Of a DNA stretch of 64,000 nucleotides, positions 34,223 to 42,297 are shown piece after piece (position 1 is the stretch's first letter; the number at the start of each line of letters is the position of its first letter). The notes under the pieces are model-generated. The model was not told the origin of the DNA. It worked only from the letters and a program-made list of their open reading frames with translations, and did no database searches. The position numbers were made by a program, and so were the translations under genes. Source of the stretch: Acidocella aquatica (GTDB taxonomy: Bacteria > Pseudomonadota > Alphaproteobacteria > Acetobacterales > Acetobacteraceae); assembly GCF_030160635.1 (NCBI RefSeq), contig NZ_BSOS01000065.1, positions 186,001 through 250,000 of the forward strand, in the 5' to 3' direction.

Positions 34223-35089
34223 ATGATCGGCAGGATTCTGGACCGCGCGCATATCCCGTTTCTGCGGCGCTCCTTTGTGGCGGCGGGGCAGGCCACGGCC
34301 TCGCAACGGGTCTCGCTGGTGGCGGCGGGCTGCGCATTCTACGCGACGCTGGCGCTCTTTCCCACCATCACCATGCTCATCTCGTTCTACGGTCTGGTCT
34401 ATAACCCGGACACGGTGCAGCCGCAGTTGCAATATCTGCAGACCTTCATGCCGCCGGCGGCGTTTGCGTTGATCTCGGATAGGATACAGAGCCTGGTGCA
34501 GGCCCCGGCGCAGGGGCTGGGGCTGGGCTTTGGGGTGAGTTTGCTGATCTCGTTCTGGTCGTCATCGACCGGGACCAAGTCGATCCTCAATGCGCTCTCG
34601 CTGGCGTATCATGAGCGTGAGGAGCGCGGGATCATCCGGTTTCAACTGGTCTCGCTGGGGATGACGCTGGTGGCGGTGATCGGCGCGGCCCTGGCCATCG
34701 GCCTGCTGGTGTTCATCCCCGTCGCGCTGGCGTTTCTCGGCCTGCCGGGGGATACAAAAATCATCGTCAACCTGCTCAGCCTGGGGGCGATGGTGCTGTT
34801 CGTGCTGGTGGCGCTGGGGTTGCTTTATCGTTTTGGCCCGGCCGGGAACAACCGGATTTTCTACGCGCCGGGGGCGGGCATCGCGACCCTGCTGTGGCTG
34901 CTGGTGTCCTGGGCGTTTGGCTTCTATGTGGGGCATTTCGCGGCCTACAGCGCTACTTATGGGCCGCTCTCCACGCTGATTGGCCTGATGATGTGGTTTT
35001 ATCTCTCGGCCTATGTGGTGCTGTTCGGCGCCGAGGTGAACGCGGCGATGGACCGTGAATGGAAGCGCCAGGCCGCGCGGGAGGTTTAG
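34223..35089 (+). CDS. yihY: YihY/BrkB family inner-membrane protein
   Basis: A 288-residue protein with about six transmembrane helices. RVSLVAAGCAFYATLALFPT at the start, GLGLGFGVSLLISFWSSSTG and YGPLSTLIGLMMWFYLSAYV with VLFGAEVNA near the end match the YihY/virulence factor BrkB family, often annotated wrongly as ribonuclease BN. No biochemical function is proven. It sits between the hydrolase and the phosphotransferase on the same strand. Confidence 0.9.
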   Translation: MIGRILDRAHIPFLRRSFVAAGQATASQRVSLVAAGCAFYATLALFPTITMLISFYGLVYNPDTVQPQLQYLQTFMPPAAFALISDRIQSLVQAPAQGLGLGFGVSLLISFWSSSTGTKSILNALSLAYHEREERGIIRFQLVSLGMTLVAVIGAALAIGLLVFIPVALAFLGLPGDTKIIVNLLSLGAMVLFVLVALGLLYRFGPAGNNRIFYAPGAGIATLLWLLVSWAFGFYVGHFAAYSATYGPLSTLIGLMMWFYLSAYVVLFGAEVNAAMDREWKRQAAREV

Positions 35090-35152
35090 CCCCGCATTGC
35101 CGCCGGTGGTGGAATGTGGAAACCTGACCGCAACATTCCACCAGGGGGACAA

Positions 35153-36019
35153 ATGGGCGAGGCTGAGGTCGAGGCGCTGCCGTTCTGGACGGGCAAGATT
35201 AAAATCTGGCCGCTCACCGGGGGGATCACCAACCGCAACTTCGGCGTGGAACAGGATGACGGGCGGCGCTTCGCGGTGCGGCTGGGCAAGGATATTCCCG
35301 AGCATGGGGTGATGCGCTTCAACGAGCAGGCGGCGGCCAGGGCGGCGGCGCGGGCCGGACTCTCGCCCGAGATTTATTACACGGCGCCAGGTGTGATGGT
35401 GAGCCGGCTGCTGCCGGGGCGCACGCTGAGCCCGGAGGAGATACGCGCGCCCGCGAACCTGCCGCGCGTGGCGGCGCTGATAAAGCAGTGCCACACCGGG
35501 CTGGGGCCTTATTTGCAGGGGCCGCTGCTGGCGTTCTGGGTGTTTCACATCAACCGCTCGTATGGGGCGGCGTTGCGCAGCAATAGTTCCAGCCTGGATG
35601 CGCAGCTGAACCGCCTGCTCGGGGTGAATGAGATGCTGGAGCGGCGCCTGGGGCCGGTGGAGGTGGTGTTCTCGCATAACGACCTGCTGCCGGGGAATGT
35701 TTTCGACGATGGGGAGCGGCTGTGGCTGCTGGACTGGGATTACGCGGGGTTTAATTCATCGTTGTTTGATCTGGCGAACCTCGCCTCCAACAACGGGTTT
35801 GGCCCGCAGCACGATGCGGCGTTGCTGGAAGCATATTTCGGCCAGCCGCCGGGTGCCGCGGTGTGGGATGCCTTCAGGGTGAGCCAATGCGCCTCGCTGT
35901 TGCGCGAGACGCTTTGGAGCGCGGTCTCGGAGATCACCTCCGGGCTGGATTTTGACTATAAGGCGTATACGGCGGAGAATCTGGCGCGCTTCGAGGCGGC
36001 GCTGGCGGGGCTTGGTTGA
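35153..36019 (+). CDS. Phosphotransferase (choline/ethanolamine or aminoglycoside kinase-like)
   Basis: A 288-residue protein with the eukaryotic-like kinase fold of APH/choline kinase. Motifs are LTGGITNRNFGVEQDDGRRF for the nucleotide loop, FSHNDLLPGNVF for the catalytic HxDLxxxN and LLDWDYAGFNSSLFDLANL for the metal-binding aspartate. Family members phosphorylate choline, ethanolamine or thiamine; which one here is unknown. The ATG at 35153 follows GGGGGAC by 3 nt and is preferred to an ATG at 35114. Confidence 0.85.
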   Translation: MGEAEVEALPFWTGKIKIWPLTGGITNRNFGVEQDDGRRFAVRLGKDIPEHGVMRFNEQAAARAAARAGLSPEIYYTAPGVMVSRLLPGRTLSPEEIRAPANLPRVAALIKQCHTGLGPYLQGPLLAFWVFHINRSYGAALRSNSSSLDAQLNRLLGVNEMLERRLGPVEVVFSHNDLLPGNVFDDGERLWLLDWDYAGFNSSLFDLANLASNNGFGPQHDAALLEAYFGQPPGAAVWDAFRVSQCASLLRETLWSAVSEITSGLDFDYKAYTAENLARFEAALAGLG

Positions 36020-36049
36020 ATTGCGGCGGGCGGGGACTATATTGGCGTC

Positions 36050-36280
36050 ATGGCAAATTCAAACGGTCCGGTGATCGATATGACACCGGAGGGCGACTTC
36101 ATCGAGCCACCCAAACCCACGCTGGGTGCGATATTGCTCCGCCTTGCGATGTTCGGTCTTTTTTTGTGCATCGCCGGTGTCATGTTCTGGGTGATGTTCT
36201 GGGCCGCGATTTTCGTGGTCCCGATTTTGGTGCTGCTCGGGCTCGCCGGTTTCATGCTGACGAAACTCCAGGGGCGATAG
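36050..36280 (+). CDS. Small membrane protein, unknown
   Basis: A 76-residue protein with a hydrophilic N-terminus (MANSNGPVIDMTPEGDFIEP) and one or two closely spaced transmembrane segments in residues about 29-68. I do not recognise a family. It follows the phosphotransferase by 30 bp and is followed by convergent transglutaminase, so it is probably the last gene of that strand's unit. Confidence 0.6.
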   Translation: MANSNGPVIDMTPEGDFIEPPKPTLGAILLRLAMFGLFLCIAGVMFWVMFWAAIFVVPILVLLGLAGFMLTKLQGR

Positions 36281-36303
36281 GCCCCGCCTGACAGGCCGGG
36301 TGT

Positions 36304-37170
36304 TCAGGTCAGCACGGGGTCCAGGTCAACGTTCACGCGCAGTGAGTGCCGCCCGCCGCCGAGGATGATGCCGCGCAGCGGGCTGACATCCTGAAAATTA
36401 CGGCCCCAGGCGAGTGTTACGTGTTCATCGCTGACCAGCAGATTATTCGTGGGGTCGAAATCGACCCAGCCGATTTCCTCCCCGAGCCAGGCGGAGACCC
36501 AGGCGTGGGATTGGTCAGCGCCGCGGCGCCTGGTTTGCCCGGCGGGGGGAGAGGTGCGCAGGTAACCGGACACATAGCGCCCCGGCAGGCCCAGCGAGCG
36601 CAGGCAGGCCAGCATGAAATGCGCATAATCCTGGCAGACTCCGGCGCGGGTTTTAAAAATATGCGCCGCCGTGGTGGCGTTGTTGGTGACACCTGGGGTG
36701 TAGGTCATGTCCGTCCAGATACGCAGGTTCAGTTCCAGCAGGCCGGCAAGGATGGTGCGGCCGGGCGGAAAGCTGACGGCGGTATAACCCGCGATTTCAC
36801 CATTTGGCTTGGCGAGCGCGCTGGGCAGGCAGAATTCGGCGACATCGGGGTCTTTAACGCCCCGCACGGCAATGGCCTCCCAGCGCGGGGTTTGCTCCGG
36901 CGGCGGCGGGGCGGGTTGTTCAACCGCGATGGTCGCGCTCAACGATACCACAAACTGCCGGTGCGGCACGGTGAGGGAGATGGTGGTGGTGGTGTTGCCG
37001 AAATGGTCGGTCTCGTCGCGCCTTGTGTCGGGCTGCGGGGAAACGCTCAGCACCGCCTCCCTGATGAATTGGCCGGGCCGCTCGCGCGGCAGCAAATGCA
37101 TGAAATGCGTGCCGAGAACCACGGGTTCGGCATAGTCGTAAGTGGTGGCGTGGTGCAGCCGGTAGATCAT
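36304..37170 (-). CDS. Transglutaminase-like protein of the ATP-grasp/alpha-E system
   Basis: A 288-residue protein with an N-terminal bacterial transglutaminase-like domain (IYRLHHATTYDYAEPVVLGT) and a core domain with catalytic C179 in AGVCQDYAHFMLACLRS, H222 in QSHAWVSAWLG and D239 in GWVDFDPTNN. Relatives accompany circularly permuted ATP-grasp and alpha-E genes and are predicted to be peptidases or amide-transferases in making or cutting a modified peptide. It begins after a 27-bp triplicated repeat that follows the fused gene's stop. No good ribosome binding site is seen before ATG 37170, so coupling to the upstream gene is likely. Confidence 0.9.
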   Translation of the reverse strand: MIYRLHHATTYDYAEPVVLGTHFMHLLPRERPGQFIREAVLSVSPQPDTRRDETDHFGNTTTTISLTVPHRQFVVSLSATIAVEQPAPPPPEQTPRWEAIAVRGVKDPDVAEFCLPSALAKPNGEIAGYTAVSFPPGRTILAGLLELNLRIWTDMTYTPGVTNNATTAAHIFKTRAGVCQDYAHFMLACLRSLGLPGRYVSGYLRTSPPAGQTRRRGADQSHAWVSAWLGEEIGWVDFDPTNNLLVSDEHVTLAWGRNFQDVSPLRGIILGGGRHSLRVNVDLDPVLT

Positions 37171-37176
37171 GCTGGC

Positions 37177-37257
37177 AGGCGCATCGGGATATTCATTGCG
37201 CGAAGGCGCATCGGGATATTCATTGCGCGAAGGCGCATCAGGATATTCATTGCGCGG
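37177..37257. repeat. Three tandem copies of a 27-bp repeat spanning a stop codon
   Basis: Units are 37177-37203, 37204-37230 and 37231-37257. The first two are identical; the third differs at 37240 and at its last base. The minus-strand unit contains ATGAATATCCCGATGCG, and the third copy holds the TGA stop of the fused ATP-grasp/alpha-E gene (37249-37247). The block lies between that stop and the transglutaminase start, and the transglutaminase frame stays open through all three copies, reading NEYPDAPSR each time. Confidence 0.95.
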
Positions 37258-39457
37258 CTTCCAGTTCCAGCTCGTCCTCGAGCTGATGCGCCTCGGGCAG
37301 CAGGCTGAAGAAGCGGCGGTGCACATGGTCGGAGAGCAGGCGCAGGCGGGCGGCGATGGCGGCCAGCGGCTTGGCGAGACCCGTGGTCTCCCCGCTGAGA
37401 TTCACCGCTTCCTGCTGCAGTTGCTTCAGGGATTCCGCGTCGTCCTCGGCGCCCAGATGCTGCAGACAGTTGCGCAAAACGATGAATTGATAGGCAAGGC
37501 TGCGCGGGTTGCCGATATCGGCCAACAGCATGGAGAGCACGGGGCCGGGCGCCAGAATGCCTGCGTGGCGCAAATCGTAGCTGAGCACGGAGTCAGCCAG
37601 TTCGATGCCGAGCGCCATGCCGGGTTCCAGCCGCTCGGGCGGGGCGTTGAGCAAAATAGCGAGACTCTCGGCCAGGGTTTCGGCGCGCTCGAGCCTGCGG
37701 CCCATCTCCAGGAACAGCCAGCCGCCGTCACGCGACATGTTCTCCGCCGCGATGCCCGCGAAGGTGGCGGCGAAGCTGAGCATGGAGGGCAGGGCGGTCT
37801 CCTCGTTGGGGAGGGATTCGGTGGCCTGGTTCAGGGCGAAGCGCACGGTTGCGAGCATGCTGGGGCTCAGGCGCTCGCTGGCGGCGTTGATCAGCCGGGC
37901 CACTTCTTTCAACTGCCCGGTGATGGGCTTGCGCCGCGCCAATGCGCCGCGCAGCTGGCGGCCCGAGAGTGCGCCGCCCGCGAGGTCGGCCGGGAGCAGC
38001 CCGGCCTGGGCCAGACATTTGGCGATCAGCCCGCGCTCGGCCAGATCGCGCGGCAGCGAGGTGCCCGATTCCAGCCGGGGCAGCGCCAGCATCAGCAGGC
38101 GCGAGGCGGATTCCAGCCGCTCGACCGAGCGGCCGAGCCAGAACAGATTGTCGGCCACGCGCGAGGGTAGATGCGCGGCGGCGAGGAACTGGGTGCGCTT
38201 GGGGGTGTCCGAATGGGTGGCGCCGGAGATCAAATGCGGCTCGTCGGCGTCCAGTATCCAGAGGTCTTTCATGCCGGTGACGGCGATGCCCTGCGCCGCG
38301 TTGTTCTGTTCCAGGCCGAAACCGAGGCCGCCGGGGAGAACCTGCCAGGTGGTGCCGTCGTGCCAGGCGTAGAGCCGGAACAGGATGGGGGTGGAGACCA
38401 GATTGGTGCCGTTGACGAAGGGGGCGCGGGACGCGCTTGTCACCGGGTCGCCGGAGGCTTTCGCGAGTAGCGGCGCGGCGCCGAGCATGCGCTGGAACAG
38501 TGGTTCAATATATTCCGCAAATTCAGCGGCTTCCATCAAGGCGCTGCCGGGTGCGTTGAGCATGTTGAGCGCCCCGGAGCGGATCGCGCCGAAGGCGCCG
38601 GGGATGCCAGCGCCGGGGCGGCCGCCTTGTTCCAGCGGGTCCAGGTCTATCCCGGAAAGCCCGCGGATGAGGCTGGCGACGGGCAGCAGGCCGCTCAGGG
38701 TTTTCATGTGCAGGCCGCCGTTGCGGGTGGCGAGGTCGCCGGGTTCAATCAGCAGCACGCCGAGCGCGCGCGCGAGCAGCGCGTCGTCCATGGCGTCCTG
38801 CGTTTGGGCGGGGCTGGAGGCGCCGGCGGAGAGCACGGCAACGACCCCGCCCTGGGCCGAGCGCTGCAGATGGTCCACCAGCATCTCACGCACCGGGCGC
38901 AGGCTGCGCAGCCCGCCGGTGCGGAAGAGTTCGGGCACAGTGCTGGAGGCCATGCGCCGCAGCGAGAGCGCGTGGCCAAGGCCGGGGATGACGCCGGTAT
39001 GGTCGCGCAGAACCTGAAAGCGCCCGTCCGGTCCGCGGATGACATCCGCCGCGTAGAAGGTGAGGCGCGGGAAGCCGAGCTTCTCCCTGGTGTGCAAACT
39101 GCGCAGGAAATGCGGGTTGGCGAACACCAGGGCGGGCGGGAGGCTGCCATCGCGCAGCAGGGTCTGCGGGCCGTAGAGGTCCTCCAGCGCGGCGCTGAGG
39201 AGCTGGGCGCGTTGTATGAGGCCAGCCTCCAGCCAGGAGAATTCGAGCGGGGTGAGCGGCGCGGGCAACGGGTCGTAATGGCGGGTCGGCGCCGCGCCGA
39301 ACGGGGCGGCGAGGCGCATCTGGCGGTTGAGCGCGGCCGAGCGGCGGGCCAGCTCGTCATGGCCGATATCGCGCACAGCCTCCATCACCGGCACCCAGGC
39401 GGTGCGGATCCGGCCGGACCGGTCGATCATTTCATCGCTGGAAGCCAACGCGCTCAT
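37247..39457 (-). CDS. Fused circularly permuted ATP-grasp + alpha-E protein
   Basis: A 736-residue fusion. Residues 1-430 are a circularly permuted type 2 ATP-grasp domain; 431-736 are an alpha-E domain starting PSRVADNLFWLGRSVERLES. The ATP-grasp active-site loops look altered: FQVLRDHTGVIPGLGHAL replaces the EDN-type segment found in the separate ATP-grasp gene, and WQVLPGGLGFGLEQNNAAQG lacks its TRVA/sKDTW pattern. It may be an inactive or re-purposed partner. It is divergent from the intact ATP-grasp and alpha-E genes and followed by transglutaminase. Function of the set: predicted amide or peptide bond formation. Confidence 0.9.
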   Translation of the reverse strand: MSALASSDEMIDRSGRIRTAWVPVMEAVRDIGHDELARRSAALNRQMRLAAPFGAAPTRHYDPLPAPLTPLEFSWLEAGLIQRAQLLSAALEDLYGPQTLLRDGSLPPALVFANPHFLRSLHTREKLGFPRLTFYAADVIRGPDGRFQVLRDHTGVIPGLGHALSLRRMASSTVPELFRTGGLRSLRPVREMLVDHLQRSAQGGVVAVLSAGASSPAQTQDAMDDALLARALGVLLIEPGDLATRNGGLHMKTLSGLLPVASLIRGLSGIDLDPLEQGGRPGAGIPGAFGAIRSGALNMLNAPGSALMEAAEFAEYIEPLFQRMLGAAPLLAKASGDPVTSASRAPFVNGTNLVSTPILFRLYAWHDGTTWQVLPGGLGFGLEQNNAAQGIAVTGMKDLWILDADEPHLISGATHSDTPKRTQFLAAAHLPSRVADNLFWLGRSVERLESASRLLMLALPRLESGTSLPRDLAERGLIAKCLAQAGLLPADLAGGALSGRQLRGALARRKPITGQLKEVARLINAASERLSPSMLATVRFALNQATESLPNEETALPSMLSFAATFAGIAAENMSRDGGWLFLEMGRRLERAETLAESLAILLNAPPERLEPGMALGIELADSVLSYDLRHAGILAPGPVLSMLLADIGNPRSLAYQFIVLRNCLQHLGAEDDAESLKQLQQEAVNLSGETTGLAKPLAAIAARLRLLSDHVHRRFFSLLPEAHQLEDELELEAAQ

Positions 39458-39790
39458 TCGCCCTGGTTAACAGACTGCTCGGCGGCGGGCTATGGTGAAT
39501 TCCGTTGCGCCGCAACATGAGCCACACGATCATGCGATTAGGCCGCCGGTGCGGGTGGCTTGGTCCGGGGCTTGCATGGTTTGCAATAGGGACTTGCGGC
39601 GATACCGATTTTGGATGCAGCCTGTGAGGGACCATAGCGGGAAGGTAGTGTTGGATGGTTGGCAACTGATGAATTCCTTCGCGGTTTTTTATGCTTTGGC
39701 GCCGATTTGCGCTGTTTGTGACCATGATTTGACCGTTCCGGGGGCGGCACTGTCCGCCGTCCAGGACAATTTCCGATCGGAGCCGCGGGT
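39458..39790. other. 333-bp divergent intergenic region of the ATP-grasp cluster
   Basis: This lies between the two divergent halves of the cluster and must carry both promoters. No gene is supported: both strands have short open frames without codon bias or domains. The 3' half is AT-richer, with TTTTTTATGC near 39687 and TTTGACCGTTCCGG near 39730. I see no clear dyad or operator. Confidence 0.5.
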
Positions 39791-41266
39791 TTGAACGAGA
39801 TATTTCGCACCACCTGGCCGGATTACGATCCGGGCCGTTATTTTTGTGAACTCACACACAAGCGCTCCGGCGCCGGCCCGGTGCCGGACTGGCTGATCCA
39901 GCGACTCGGGACGATCGGGCTGGACGCGCTGCGCGCGCGCGCCTCGGCCGCCGAGACCGAGCTGATCGACCTTGGCGTGACCTTCACCGTGTATTCCGAT
40001 GCCACCGCGATCGACCGGATTTTACCGTTTGACTGTATTCCCCGCGTGCTCACGGCGGCGGAATGGAGCCTGCTGGAGCGGGCGTGCATCCAGCGGGTGG
40101 CGGCGCTGAATGCGTTTCTGGGCGACATCTATGGGCCGGGGCATATCGTGCGCGATGGGGTGATCCCCGCCGAGCTGGTCTACGGCAACGCCAACTACCG
40201 GCCGGAGATGAAGGATTTTCCGGTGCCGCACGGCACTTATGTGCATGTCTGCGGCATCGACATCATCCGCGACGAGTTCGGCGATTTCCGCGTGCTGGAG
40301 GATAATGCGCGTACGCCCTCGGGGGTGAGCTATGTCATCGAGAACCGGCATCTGATGCTGCGCACTTTCCCCGACCTGATGGCGGGAATTCGGCTGAAGC
40401 CGGTGGATGATTATGGGCGGCGGCTGCGCGCGGCGATGAGCGAGATCGCGCCGGGCGGACCGGATGATCCGCAGGTCGTGCTACTCTCGCCGGGCATTTA
40501 TAATTCCGCCTATTTCGAGCATGTGTTCCTGGCGCGCGAAATGGGCGTGCCGCTGGTGGTCGGCGCGGATCTGGTGGTGGAGGATGAGCGCGTCTACATG
40601 CGCACAACCAGCGGGTTGCGCCGGGTGCATACGATTTATCGCCGTCTGAACGATGATTTTCTGGACCCGGCGGTGTTCCGGCCGGATTCCATGCTGGGCG
40701 TGCGCGGGTTGATCGGCGCGTGGAAGGCGGGGAATGTCGCGATCGCCAATGCCGTGGGCACCGGCGTTGCGGATGACAAGGCGGTGTATGCCTATATGCC
40801 GCGCATCATCAAATATTACCTCGGGCAGGAGGAGCTGGTGAAGAATGTGGAGACCCATATCTGCCGCGAGCCGGAGGGGCTGCAATATACGCTGGATAAT
40901 CTGCACAAGCTCGTGACCAAGCCGGTGGGCGAGTCCGGCGGATATGGCATCACCATCGGGCCGCGCGCCAGCCAGGAGGAACTGGCGGTGGCGCGGGCCT
41001 CCATCCTGGCTGACCCGGGCAACTGGATCAGCCAGCCGATGATCGGCCTCTCCGTCGCGCCAACGCTGGCGGCCGAGGGGGTCGGGCCGCGGCATCTGGA
41101 TTTGCGGCCGTTCATCATCACCGGAAAGGAAAGCTGGGTGCTGCCCGGCGGGCTGACGCGCGTGGCGATGAAGCGCGGCAGTTTGATTGTGAATTCCAGC
41201 CAGGGCGGCGGCTCCAAGGATACCTGGGTTCTGGCGGATGATTTTGCCGAAGGGGGCGGAAAATGA
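39791..41266 (+). CDS. Circularly permuted type 2 ATP-grasp protein
   Basis: A 491-residue ATP-grasp enzyme of the COG2308 type, predicted to join a carboxylate to an amine. Key segments are AELVYGNANYRPEMKDFPVP, VCGIDIIRDEFGDFRVLEDN with metal-ligand E-D-N, VHTIYRRLNDDFLDP and KESWVLPGGLTRVAMKRGS with GGGSKDTW at the end. No ATG gives this N-terminus, so TTG at 39791 is used; the ribosome binding site is weak. It overlaps alpha-E by ATGA. This copy keeps the active-site residues lost in the fused one. Confidence 0.9.
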   Translation: MNEIFRTTWPDYDPGRYFCELTHKRSGAGPVPDWLIQRLGTIGLDALRARASAAETELIDLGVTFTVYSDATAIDRILPFDCIPRVLTAAEWSLLERACIQRVAALNAFLGDIYGPGHIVRDGVIPAELVYGNANYRPEMKDFPVPHGTYVHVCGIDIIRDEFGDFRVLEDNARTPSGVSYVIENRHLMLRTFPDLMAGIRLKPVDDYGRRLRAAMSEIAPGGPDDPQVVLLSPGIYNSAYFEHVFLAREMGVPLVVGADLVVEDERVYMRTTSGLRRVHTIYRRLNDDFLDPAVFRPDSMLGVRGLIGAWKAGNVAIANAVGTGVADDKAVYAYMPRIIKYYLGQEELVKNVETHICREPEGLQYTLDNLHKLVTKPVGESGGYGITIGPRASQEELAVARASILADPGNWISQPMIGLSVAPTLAAEGVGPRHLDLRPFIITGKESWVLPGGLTRVAMKRGSLIVNSSQGGGSKDTWVLADDFAEGGGK

Positions 41267-42297
41267 GCACGATGCGTTTTGATGCCGTGCTGCTCTCGCG
41301 CGATGCCGAGGGGCTGTTCTGGATGGCGCGCTACCTGGAGCGGGTGGAGAATCTGGCGCGGCTGATTGATGTGACGCAGAGTTTCGAGAGTCCGGGGTTT
41401 GAGACGGATGCCTGGTTCGGGCTGATCCGCATCAACGCGGATGAGAAGAATTTCGCGGCGCGCGGGTTCTCGCCTGATGCGGCGCATGTGAAACGGTTTT
41501 ATCTGCTGGATCGCGGCAACCCGACCTCGGTGCCGGGCAATCTGGAGGACGCGCGCACCAACGCGCGCACGCTGCGCCCGCTCATGAGCACCGAGATGTG
41601 GCGCCAGATCAACATGTTTCACCGCTTTGTCGGGCAGATCACGCCCGAGGACCTGGAGGGCGACGCGCTCTCGCGGCTGTGCACCAGGCTGAAGGACGGG
41701 GTGCAGGCGCATACCGGCATCACCGAGGGGACGTTGTATCGTGACCAGGGCTGGTATTTTTATGAATTGGGCCGCCTGCTGGAACGCGCCGACCAGACCA
41801 CGCGCATGCTCGATATCAAATACACCGCCATCTTGCCGCAGGGGCGCGAGGAAAAGCGGGTGGCCGAGCTGACGCAGTGGAACGCGATTTTGCGCGCCGC
41901 CGCTGGGTATCATGCCTTCAAGCGCCGCTCGCGCGCCAGCTTCTCGGCGGAGGATGTCGTGCATTTTTTGCTGCGCGATCCATCCTCGCCGCGCTCGGCC
42001 TTGTTATGCGTGCGGCGGGCGGAATCGCATCTGGACGATTTGCGGCGGATTTATGGGCTTACCGCGGCCGGAGAGGCGATCGAACTGGCGGAATATTTGC
42101 GCGAGTTGCTTCTGGAAAAGCCAATTGGCCATATTCTCGCCACGGGGCTGCACGAATATCTGGACATGGTGCAGATCCATATTCAGGCGCTTGCGGGCGC
42201 CATCGGCCGCGCCTTTTTCCGTGACTGGCAACCAGCCAGCCCCGCGCCGGTTGCCGCGCAAAGCCAGACACAGGGACCGGCGGAGGCGCTTGCGTGA
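41263..42297 (+). CDS. Alpha-E domain-containing protein
   Basis: A 344-residue all-helical alpha-E protein. The start LLSRDAEGLFWMARYLERVE and later GWYFYELGRLLERADQTTRM with AAGYHAFKRRS are diagnostic. Alpha-E proteins occur next to circularly permuted ATP-grasp genes and are of unknown biochemical function, perhaps carrying or positioning the substrate. Its start overlaps the ATP-grasp stop and its own stop overlaps the GTG start of the glycosyltransferase downstream, so three genes are translationally coupled. Confidence 0.9.
   Translation: MSTMRFDAVLLSRDAEGLFWMARYLERVENLARLIDVTQSFESPGFETDAWFGLIRINADEKNFAARGFSPDAAHVKRFYLLDRGNPTSVPGNLEDARTNARTLRPLMSTEMWRQINMFHRFVGQITPEDLEGDALSRLCTRLKDGVQAHTGITEGTLYRDQGWYFYELGRLLERADQTTRMLDIKYTAILPQGREEKRVAELTQWNAILRAAAGYHAFKRRSRASFSAEDVVHFLLRDPSSPRSALLCVRRAESHLDDLRRIYGLTAAGEAIELAEYLRELLLEKPIGHILATGLHEYLDMVQIHIQALAGAIGRAFFRDWQPASPAPVAAQSQTQGPAEALA

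Noticed and set aside
39492-39794. 100-codon plus-strand ORF with cysteine pairs
   Set aside because: It lies in the divergent gap, overlaps the ATP-grasp start, has no recognisable family and lacks a good ribosome binding site.
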